The position numbers and the translations under genes were made by a program. From positions 1 through 18,560 of the forward strand of contig NZ_CAKPXS010000035.1 of assembly GCF_934202235.1 (NCBI RefSeq): a stretch of 18,560 bases of DNA, read 5' to 3'. Below, in pieces: positions 1-4,947 of the stretch (the first letter of the stretch is position 1; each line of letters opens with the position of its first letter). A model generated the notes under the pieces. That model saw nothing but the letters and a program-made list of their open reading frames with translations, searched no databases and was not told the origin of the DNA. The stretch comes from an uncultured Limosilactobacillus sp. GTDB taxonomy: Bacteria > Bacillota > Bacilli > Lactobacillales > Lactobacillaceae.

Positions 1-1
1 C

Positions 2-283
2 AAGAGTACTGACCGTAACTTTAAACAGCTCCTTCGTGGGGCCAAGTTGATGAAAGACCATCATAATCAACCTGAAATATTCAATATCATGGGGAGTAAG
101 GAAGGGAAGAACGATCGCACAGACGGATCTGTTCCCCATATTCAATCAGAAATGATGCGGCTCCTGGTCAAGAGAATGGGATGCACTTATCATGAGCGGA
201 CTTATGCGAACACAACTCATTACCAGTTACACCAGAAAAAGGCAATCTTAAAAGAGGTGGCTGCCGACCTCTGGGGTAACTAA
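2..283 (+). CDS. Alpha/beta hydrolase, DUF915-type (C-terminal part)
   Basis: The frame is open from the window edge to a TAA stop, giving the last 93 codons of a gene that starts outside the window. The TTG at position 47 has no convincing ribosome binding site, so it is not taken as a start. The stretch PEIFNIMGSKEG, followed by NDRTDGSV and TTHYQLHQ, resembles the end of lactobacillar DUF915-type hydrolases (roughly 280-290 residues), where an Asp in a TDG/SDG motif and a His in an HxxLH motif complete the catalytic triad; a Trp close to the C-terminus also fits. The Ser nucleophile would lie upstream and cannot be seen. Members of this family are often surface or secreted esterase-like proteins with unknown substrates. 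The stop codon overlaps that of the convergent patatin gene, with no terminator hairpin between them. Family assignment is by eye; substrate is unknown. Confidence 0.7.
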   Translation, partial: KSTDRNFKQLLRGAKLMKDHHNQPEIFNIMGSKEGKNDRTDGSVPHIQSEMMRLLVKRMGCTYHERTYANTTHYQLHQKKAILKEVAADLWGN

Positions 284-1152
284 TAGGCCTTATCAGCTAA
301 GAATTGACGAATGGCTGCTATTTGCGAATCGCCATCTTTTCTCCCTTGCAAGTAAAGTGCAGTGAGCTTTTTCGTGTTATGTTCAAGTCGACTCACTTTA
401 ACTGGGTGCTGAGGGGCGATGCACAAAGCCTTACCAGAATCGACCAAATTGGCAATACCGCTGACCTGTTGGTTGTAAACCAGCGGGCGATTGATCCCCG
501 TCTGAATAAAAGCCGGGTAGTCTTTGTAAACTCGCCGGTACATCATTTTTTCAAAGTGGGAAGAAGGCTTTTTACGGAAGTTAACGTCCCTAGTGCGGAT
601 AATTACCATCTTGTCAAATCCCTCTTTGAGTGCGAGGTCGTACGGAATCGAATCTGCCACCCCGCCATCGAGGCATTCGCCCTTACTCGTTTTTTGGGGG
701 TCTCCAATAAAGGGGATCGACGAAGATGCCTTTAATGCAGTAATCAGATCGTCACCAGTCGGCTTTTCAAACGTGACTGCTTTCCCGGTAGCTAATGAGG
801 TGGCAACAATGATGAAATTAGATGCTGATCGTTGATATGCTCGTTCGTCAAACTGGTGCCAGTCCCAGCCATGGTCAGCAAATAGGAAGTCAAGGTTGAT
901 AATGCTTTCCTTCTTCAGCATTCTGGTCATGGAAATGTAGTCACGACGGTGGCGATAACCAGTATTAACGTTAGTGACCCGGCCAAACTGTTTGGAAACA
1001 AAGTTGGCACCACACAAGGCACCAGCGGAAACACCAACCACGCAGTCAAACTCAATTCCGTTTGCCAGAAAACTGTCGACAACGCCAGCGGTATACTGTC
1101 CACGCAAGGCACCACCTTCTAATACTAAGGCTGCTTTATATAAGATTTTCAT
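280..1152 (-). CDS. Patatin-like phospholipase family protein
   Basis: A complete 290-residue protein of the bacterial patatin (YjjU/RssA-like) family, predicted serine lipid acyl hydrolases using a Ser-Asp dyad. Visible motifs in order are the oxyanion-hole glycine stretch GGALRG (residues 13-18), the nucleophile elbow GVSAG (40-44, Ser42) and the DGG motif (162-164, Asp162) followed by VADSIP. No signal peptide or membrane segment is evident, so it is probably cytoplasmic or membrane-associated. The ATG start has AGAAGG just upstream, and an extended -10 (TGTTATAAT) lies 32-41 bases further up. It is transcribed divergently from the PgpA-like gene and converges on the partial hydrolase, overlapping its stop. 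Both catalytic residues are present, so an active enzyme is expected; the lipid substrate is not known. Confidence 0.88.
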   Translation of the reverse strand: MKILYKAALVLEGGALRGQYTAGVVDSFLANGIEFDCVVGVSAGALCGANFVSKQFGRVTNVNTGYRHRRDYISMTRMLKKESIINLDFLFADHGWDWHQFDERAYQRSASNFIIVATSLATGKAVTFEKPTGDDLITALKASSSIPFIGDPQKTSKGECLDGGVADSIPYDLALKEGFDKMVIIRTRDVNFRKKPSSHFEKMMYRRVYKDYPAFIQTGINRPLVYNQQVSGIANLVDSGKALCIAPQHPVKVSRLEHNTKKLTALYLQGRKDGDSQIAAIRQFLADKAY

Positions 1153-1183
1153 TACCTTCTCTCAAAAAAGAGTACTGCAAATT

Positions 1184-1229
1184 ATTATAACAGTAACTAT
1201 TGGCGAAAAAGGGGGAAGAGGCGTACAAT
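1184..1229. promoter_or_regulatory. Divergent promoters for patatin gene (-) and pgpA-like gene (+)
   Basis: On the plus strand TTGGCG (1200-1205), an 18-base spacer and TACAAT (1224-1229) form a plausible sigma-A promoter 36 bases before the pgpA-like ATG. On the minus strand TATAAT (1189-1184), preceded by TGT, forms an extended -10 for the patatin gene; its -35 is poor. The two elements are almost back to back, so one bound protein could affect both. This is by consensus matching only. Confidence 0.55.
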
Positions 1230-1265
1230 TTTAACTTAATATTTAAGAAACACGGGGGATTAACC

Positions 1266-1763
1266 ATGCAAAATAAAAAATTCAAGTACCCGGACACAAA
1301 AGCTTACCAATTTATTATTAACGAGTTTAATCAACGGGGCATTACCCTTCATGATTTGGCAAAGATTGTTCACAAAATGGAAATTGATTACATTCCCGAA
1401 TTAACCGTAGATAAGTGTGAGCGGGTGCTGGTTAACGAAATGCACAAGCGAGAATTGATGAATAATGTGATGGTTGGTCTAGAGCTCGATCGGCTCGCAG
1501 AAGAAAAGCGGCTGAAAGAGCCATTACTGTCGATTATCCGTAACGACGCCGGAGTTTTTGGTGTTGATGAAGTCCTGGCACTACAAATTGCTAATATTTA
1601 CGGCACAATTGGGTCTACCAACTTTGGTTACCTGGACCGAGTTAAGTACGGTGTGATTAAAAAGTTTGATGAGGATGACCAACACGTTAATACCTTCTTG
1701 GATGACCTGCTCGGCGCCATAGTTGCGGCTGCTTGTGCTAAATTGGCCCATGAATACGCTTAG
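1266..1763 (+). CDS. pgpA: Phosphatidylglycerophosphatase A family protein (YutG-like)
   Basis: A 165-residue protein of the PgpA/YutG family. PgpA dephosphorylates phosphatidylglycerol phosphate to phosphatidylglycerol, the last step of PG synthesis. The hallmark is the second half: DEVLALQIANIYGTIGST (residues 101-118), GYLD (121-124) and a TFLDDLLGAIVAA stretch (143-155), whose paired Asp residues (146-147) fit the acidic metal-binding motif of the family. The Gram-positive YutG-type proteins lack the multiple hydrophobic spans of the E. coli enzyme, and none is obvious here. The ATG at 1266 is chosen because GGGGG sits 7 bases upstream; a longer frame beginning at a TTG at 1200 would start on top of the -35 box. 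A perfect hairpin follows, so the gene is probably monocistronic. The exact substrate in this branch is less certain than the family. Confidence 0.83.
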   Translation: MQNKKFKYPDTKAYQFIINEFNQRGITLHDLAKIVHKMEIDYIPELTVDKCERVLVNEMHKRELMNNVMVGLELDRLAEEKRLKEPLLSIIRNDAGVFGVDEVLALQIANIYGTIGSTNFGYLDRVKYGVIKKFDEDDQHVNTFLDDLLGAIVAAACAKLAHEYA

Positions 1764-1783
1764 TCCTTCATTCACGTCATAAC

Positions 1784-1826
1784 ATTAGAAAACCGCGCTC
1801 CTCAAACAGAAGCGCGGTTTTCTAAT
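1784..1826. terminator. Perfect 16-bp hairpin, probably a bidirectional terminator
   Basis: ATTAGAAAACCGCGCT (1784-1799) and its exact reverse complement (1811-1826) enclose an 11-base loop. The arms carry a GC core with A/T runs on the outside, so the U-rich segment lies inside the descending arm in either direction. It ends the pgpA-like gene (+) and could also stop transcription arriving on the minus strand from the small peptide gene. Confidence 0.85.
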
Positions 1827-1862
1827 AGTGACTTGTTACTGACAATCAACGTCTCACAACTG

Positions 1863-1891
1863 TTAGCAACACCTAGTGATAAGTAGACAAT
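1863..1891 (+). promoter_or_regulatory. Possible antisense promoter facing the 35-residue peptide gene
   Basis: TTAGCA (1863-1868), a 17-base spacer and GACAAT (1886-1891) match four of six consensus bases at each box. Transcription would start near 1898 and run antisense through the whole peptide ORF. Weak evidence on its own; listed because the arrangement resembles type I toxin-antitoxin loci. Confidence 0.2.
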
Positions 1892-1894
1892 AAA

Positions 1895-2002
1895 TTAGTG
1901 CTGTTGCACATGGAATTGATGAAGCATTGGGTATGCCAACGACGCGATTACCAACGCAATAAAACTAACAACAGCAATGAAGTTGCTAAGAGCTGACATC
2001 AT
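1895..2002 (-). CDS. Predicted 35-residue hydrophobic single-span peptide
   Basis: A short ORF in the otherwise gene-free stretch after the pgpA-like terminator. It reads MMSALSNFIAVVSFIALV, continues hydrophobic to about residue 24, then ends in a polar tail rich in His and Gln (three His in the last eight residues). An AAAGGA ribosome binding site lies 8 bases before the first ATG. Residues 8-23 form a single predicted membrane segment; there is no cleavage site or Cys. I do not recognise the sequence. It could be a small membrane regulator, a type I toxin-like peptide or a chance ORF. Good ribosome-binding-site spacing, an uninterrupted hydrophobic core and a terminator downstream argue for a real gene. 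Only a weak promoter (a TACAAT -10 within an upstream inverted repeat) was found. Function is unknown. Confidence 0.5.
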   Translation of the reverse strand: MMSALSNFIAVVSFIALVIASLAYPMLHQFHVQQH

Positions 2003-2068
2003 ATCCGCTCATCCTTTCCAATAAAGATAGTAATAAGGCTAGTGATGCTATTAAAGCGCTCACATGAC

Positions 2069-2107
2069 CTTTTCAACTCTCATTGTAGCTAACCAATCGT
2101 TGAAAAG
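2069..2107. repeat. 9-bp inverted repeat upstream of the small peptide ORF
   Basis: CTTTTCAAC (2069-2077) and its exact complement GTTGAAAAG (2099-2107) flank 21 bases. A minus-strand TACAAT (possible -10 for the peptide gene) falls inside the interval. This could be an operator or a leader stem-loop; sequence alone does not decide. Confidence 0.5.
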
Positions 2108-2126
2108 CTAGTACTCTATCAATTTC

Positions 2127-2155
2127 TTAGCAAAGTATTATCTGGCTCTTATAAT
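2127..2155 (+). promoter_or_regulatory. Orphan promoter, TTAGCA-17-TATAAT
   Basis: TTAGCA (2127-2132), an exact 17-base spacer and a perfect TATAAT (2150-2155). It points into a region with no conventional gene, so it may drive a small RNA starting near 2162. Confidence 0.45.
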
Positions 2156-2161
2156 TGGAAA

Positions 2162-2264
2162 ATAAAGTTAATGGTTTCTCTTAGTTTAGATTAATAAGAA
2201 TAGCGAAGCAAAGAGTTAATTTTTGAAAGAGGGCGATGGGGAGCCATTGCTTATGTTGATTTTT
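2162..2264 (+). ncRNA. Candidate small RNA (promoter plus terminator-like hairpin)
   Basis: Downstream of the orphan promoter, GCGATGG (2233-2239) pairs with CCATTGC (2244-2250) around a GGAG loop, with one G-U pair. A T-rich tract, including five consecutive T, follows at 2251-2264. This would end a transcript of about 100 nt. Only a 16-codon TTG ORF (2223-2273) lies in it, running through the hairpin, so coding use is doubtful. No known RNA family is recognised. Confidence 0.3.
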
Positions 2265-2312
2265 GGTTGCTAGTTTACATAATATATATTATTCGAAGTA
2301 ATGACCGTGAGA

Positions 2313-2340
2313 AAAGAAGACCCCCACCACCGTGGGAGCC
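2313..2340 (-). terminator. Terminator of the kinase/ECF unit
   Basis: On the minus strand CTCCCAC pairs with GTGGGGG (one G-U) around a GGTG loop, followed by TCTTCTTTTCTC. It lies 12 bases past the ECF S component stop and is a typical intrinsic terminator. Confidence 0.75.
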
Positions 2341-2351
2341 ATTATTTTTAA

Positions 2352-2843
2352 TTACAAATGCAGCCGTTTTTCTAGTAATCTCTCAACCATGACCGCGATA
2401 ATTGCACCAACGATTCCCTGAATCAGGTTTGTTCCAATACTCAATAGTCCAGTTAACAATGTTTTGGATAAGTACCAGTCTGCAAGGAAGTAACTAGCTA
2501 CCATCAACAAAACACCGATGCTGAGCGCTAAGCTTTTGCTTTTTGTTTTTTGGTACAACCATCCAGCAGCAAAGCCTTCTAGTCCATGCGCAATGAAGGA
2601 AAAGAACATGTACTGAGTATATCCGGAAAATAAGTCCAGGAGCATCCCACTAAAACCACCAATGACTAAACCATACCAGGGGCCCAGTAACAATGAGCCG
2701 ATGAAGATCCCAAGGTCGCACAGGTTAATATTTCCCTTAGTCATCGGGATGGGAATCAAAACGAGGCGCCCGAGCACAACACTAATGGCAATCAGTAGCG
2801 CCCCGAAAACGGTTTTTTGAAGATTGTTATTATTTCGATGCAA
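2352..2843 (-). CDS. ECF transporter S component (substrate-binding membrane subunit)
   Basis: A 163-residue, very hydrophobic protein with about six predicted membrane segments, the size and style of S components of energy-coupling factor transporters. Characteristic features are the early GALLIAISVVLGRL segment, then NINLCDLGIFIGSLLLGP and a GGFSGMLLDLF stretch. S components bind a vitamin or cofactor precursor and dock on the shared EcfT-EcfA1-EcfA2 module, which is not in this window. The start is TTG, 2 bases after the kinase stop, with AAAGG inside the end of the kinase gene; the next Met (residue 34) is too far in. The partner gene is a pyridoxal-type kinase, so uptake of vitamin B6 (PdxU-like) is the likely role; hydroxymethylpyrimidine (HmpT-like) is the main alternative. 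Substrate is inferred from the neighbour only. Confidence 0.75.
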   Translation of the reverse strand: MHRNNNNLQKTVFGALLIAISVVLGRLVLIPIPMTKGNINLCDLGIFIGSLLLGPWYGLVIGGFSGMLLDLFSGYTQYMFFSFIAHGLEGFAAGWLYQKTKSKSLALSIGVLLMVASYFLADWYLSKTLLTGLLSIGTNLIQGIVGAIIAVMVERLLEKRLHL

Positions 2844-2845
2844 CG

Positions 2846-3706
2846 TTAATCAAGCCTTTCATGATGGTTTTCATCAGTTGTTAAATAGTTTAATAAGCGG
2901 CGGGTTTTCATTCCGTAAACCCTGTCCTGGTCATCTGGGGAGAGCTTCGCCGTTTCTGCGACTGCAATTTGAATTGCTGCAGTTGATTTGCTAACGGCAC
3001 TAGTCATTGATAAGCCTTGCTGAAGATAGCCAACCAGTAGTGCCGAAAATGTATCGCCGGTACCATAAAAGTGGCCAGGAAATGGTTGATTGCCGGTAAA
3101 AAACGGGATTGTTTTATGTGGCAGGAAGGTCAAGGAACCAATTTGCTCCCGGCGATGGATTCCTGTCACAACAATGGTGGCCCCCAAGCCCCCTTGCCGG
3201 ATTTTATTCACTGCCTTTGCGATCGCTTGGTCACTTTTGTCGCTTTGAATTGGTTTCTCCCCAATTAAAAGTTGTAATTCTGTCCAATTAGGTGTTATTA
3301 CAGTGGCCAATTTTACTAGCTCCATCATTTGTGCTGGGTAATCAGGACCAAAACCGTCATACAAGCGACCATTATCCCCCATCACGGGATCAACAAGCAA
3401 CGTTTGCCAGTGGTTGTGAGTAGCAAGAGCAGCTACTTCTGAAATTGCTGATGTTTTACCAAGATAACCGACGAGTGCAGAATCCAGGTCTAAGTGGCTA
3501 ACCGTTTGCCAGTGTGCAAAGGTTGTTCTCAACCAGCTGCTTGCTGTCATTTTGACCGGAGTGCCGAACCCTTCAGTTGATGATGATAAAAACATTGCTG
3601 GCAACACAGCAGTGGTAATTCCCATTCCATGGAGAACATCCATTGCTGCCACAGAAGAGATGGTACCAAGGGCGGAAAAATCTTCAATTACCGCAGTTGC
3701 CTTCAT
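2846..3706 (-). CDS. Pyridoxamine/pyridoxal kinase-like protein (PdxK/PdxY type)
   Basis: A 286-residue ribokinase-superfamily kinase. Visible landmarks are the N-terminal strand with SALGTISS (residues 11-18), GYLG (80-83), DPVMGD (106-111), TPNWTEL (138-144) and the catalytic GTGDTF (215-220, base Asp218). DPVMGD and TPNxxE are shared by B6 and HMP kinases; the GYLG segment and the absence of a KGGH motif favour a pyridoxal/pyridoxamine kinase over ThiD. It would phosphorylate imported B6 vitamers to feed pyridoxal phosphate. The ATG at 3706 is preceded by TTGGGGTG; a longer frame from 3811 would start upstream of the promoter and is rejected. It is first in a two-gene unit with the ECF S component. 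Exact vitamer preference cannot be read from the sequence. Confidence 0.75.
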   Translation of the reverse strand: MKATAVIEDFSALGTISSVAAMDVLHGMGITTAVLPAMFLSSSTEGFGTPVKMTASSWLRTTFAHWQTVSHLDLDSALVGYLGKTSAISEVAALATHNHWQTLLVDPVMGDNGRLYDGFGPDYPAQMMELVKLATVITPNWTELQLLIGEKPIQSDKSDQAIAKAVNKIRQGGLGATIVVTGIHRREQIGSLTFLPHKTIPFFTGNQPFPGHFYGTGDTFSALLVGYLQQGLSMTSAVSKSTAAIQIAVAETAKLSPDDQDRVYGMKTRRLLNYLTTDENHHERLD

Positions 3707-3731
3707 ATCATCACCCCAAATCGCTTTTCTT

Positions 3732-3741
3732 ACACATGTGT
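3732..3741. promoter_or_regulatory. Palindrome ACACATGTGT at the predicted transcription start
   Basis: A perfect 10-base palindrome just downstream of the TATAAT, centred on the expected start site near 3736. It is well placed for a repressor site, but a palindrome this short can occur by chance. Confidence 0.3.
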
Positions 3742-3742
3742 T

Positions 3743-3771
3743 ATTATAAGTGAATTGCTGTGTCAGGTAAA
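3743..3771 (-). promoter_or_regulatory. Promoter of the kinase/ECF unit
   Basis: TTTACC (3771-3766), a 17-base spacer and perfect TATAAT (3748-3743) on the minus strand, 37 bases ahead of the kinase ATG. A perfect palindrome lies at the expected transcription start. Confidence 0.7.
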
Positions 3772-3860
3772 GTGACCCCTGCCCTATCCTTACTTGCGTT
3801 TTGAGCATCATCCAAGGTAAGGACTGACACCGCCACTAATAAATAAAAAGAAATCACAAC

Positions 3861-3896
3861 AAAAAACACAGGATGGCCGATAACTAGCCACCCTGT
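3861..3896 (-). terminator. Terminator after ppaC
   Basis: On the minus strand ACAGGGTGGC pairs with GCCATCCTGT (one G-U), followed by a run of six T. It lies 28 bases past the ppaC stop. Confidence 0.88.
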
Positions 3897-3923
3897 ATTT
3901 TTGGTAATTGATGTAATTAGGGA

Positions 3924-4856
3924 TTAACCTTCAAAGGCGTCCGTCAATGGCGGAACGACTTGCTTCTTCCGTGAAACAACTCCTGGCAGGTTCATCCGGT
4001 GTTGATCACTGAGCTTCTTACCAAAGGCCTTTTCAACCACGTCGGTAGGTTCACCCGTAACCAGCAAGTCAGAATCACTGTTTAAGATGTTGGTAACAAT
4101 CAGGATAAACAGGTCGTAGTTGTTCTTGTCCATTTCACTGTGCATCGTCTTTTCGAGGTCCGCCTGACGAGCAAAGACATCGTCGAGGTCCACTGTATTA
4201 ACTTGACCGATACGAACGCTCTTGCCACCAAGAGTAAAGGACTTAGCATCGCCTTCAACGATATCCATGTCAGTACGCTTTGCAATGTTAGTGCCGGCCT
4301 TGAGCATCGCCAAACCGTATTCCTCATAATCCACGTTAGCGACCTTCGCCAGGTACTTAACAGCTTCGCGATCGTGGTCCGTCGTCGTTGGTGACTTCAG
4401 CAGTAAGGTGTCTGAAATGATTGCGGACAGCATCATACCGGCCAGGTTAGCCGGAATATCGATGTGCTTTTGTTGGAACATTTCAGTCAAAATGGTGCTA
4501 ACACACCCGTAAGGACGGGCGGTGTAATACAGCGGTTGAGCAGTATTAAAGTTAGCAATCCGGTGGTGGTCAACAACGTGAGTAACGGTGACCTTATCAA
4601 TATCAGGTGCACTTTGCTGTGGTTCGTTGTGGTCAACCAGCATCACCTTGTCTACTTCGTTCGCAACGGTCTTTACGACCCGTGGTGCCTTCATGTTAAA
4701 GTGGTCTAATGCATACTTGGTTTCATCATTTGGTTCACCAAGGGCAACGGCCTCAGTTTCATACCCCAGTTGGTTTTGGTAGTACGAATAAGCCATCGCT
4801 GCCGTAATTGCATCTGTGTCAGGACTTTGGTGCCCAAATACTAGTTCCTTACTCAT
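3924..4856 (-). CDS. ppaC: Manganese-dependent inorganic pyrophosphatase (family II)
   Basis: A 310-residue DHH-family pyrophosphatase, hydrolysing PPi to two phosphates and so pulling biosynthetic reactions such as DNA and RNA synthesis forward. All metal ligands of the family are at standard positions: His9, Asp13 and Asp15 in GHQSPDTD, Asp75 in LVDHNE, the DHH motif (96-98) and Asp149 in SDT. The C-terminal DHHA2 domain carries the conserved SRKKQVVPPL segment that binds phosphate. The ATG at 4856 matches the usual family length and has GGGGG upstream. A second ATG 17 codons earlier also has a fair ribosome binding site (GAGGAT), but would add an atypical N-terminus. It follows parC in the same direction, with a possible promoter between them and a strong terminator after it. 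Confidence 0.97.
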   Translation of the reverse strand: MSKELVFGHQSPDTDAITAAMAYSYYQNQLGYETEAVALGEPNDETKYALDHFNMKAPRVVKTVANEVDKVMLVDHNEPQQSAPDIDKVTVTHVVDHHRIANFNTAQPLYYTARPYGCVSTILTEMFQQKHIDIPANLAGMMLSAIISDTLLLKSPTTTDHDREAVKYLAKVANVDYEEYGLAMLKAGTNIAKRTDMDIVEGDAKSFTLGGKSVRIGQVNTVDLDDVFARQADLEKTMHSEMDKNNYDLFILIVTNILNSDSDLLVTGEPTDVVEKAFGKKLSDQHRMNLPGVVSRKKQVVPPLTDAFEG

Positions 4857-4916
4857 CTTGCAAGTTCCCCCTTGAAGAATAGCAGGTCTTTCCTGCCAAA
4901 ATTTCATCGTATCCTC

Positions 4917-4943
4917 ATTTTATCACAAAATTCACATTCGCAA
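4917..4943 (-). promoter_or_regulatory. Possible ppaC promoter (extended -10)
   Basis: TGATAAAAT forms an extended -10 (TAAAAT at 4922-4917) with TTGCGA 15 bases upstream. The spacer is short but the TGn element can compensate. It starts just inside the gap after parC and would give ppaC its own transcript. Confidence 0.45.
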
Positions 4944-4947
4944 TCAA

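Larger units (their letters stand above)
2003..2312. other. AT-rich intergenic stretch without a conventional gene
   Basis: No ORF with a credible start and length was found on either strand apart from the 35-residue peptide that begins at its edge. The stretch contains the inverted repeat, the orphan promoter and the candidate small RNA listed separately; positions 2265-2312 show nothing else that I can support. Confidence 0.6.

Noticed and set aside
304..735. 143-codon open frame on the plus strand opposite the patatin gene
   Set aside because: The minus-strand protein has complete catalytic motifs; this frame has no recognisable domain or ribosome binding site.
2223..2273. 16-codon TTG ORF on the plus strand ending in a Cys
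   Set aside because: Considered as a signalling peptide, but it runs through the terminator-like hairpin, the start is weak and there is no processing partner nearby.
3707..3811. Longer start for the kinase gene
   Set aside because: The added codons lie over the promoter and the palindrome, and do not resemble kinase sequence.
3787..3823. Imperfect stem (TCCTTA/TAAGGA with CTTG/CAAG inside) between ppaC terminator and kinase promoter
   Set aside because: It lies upstream of the kinase -35 and past the ppaC terminator, so it is in no expected transcript; no riboswitch match is apparent.
4857..4907. Longer ppaC start adding 17 residues
   Set aside because: It has a fair ribosome binding site, but family members begin at the later Met, which puts metal ligands at standard positions and has a GGGGG site.
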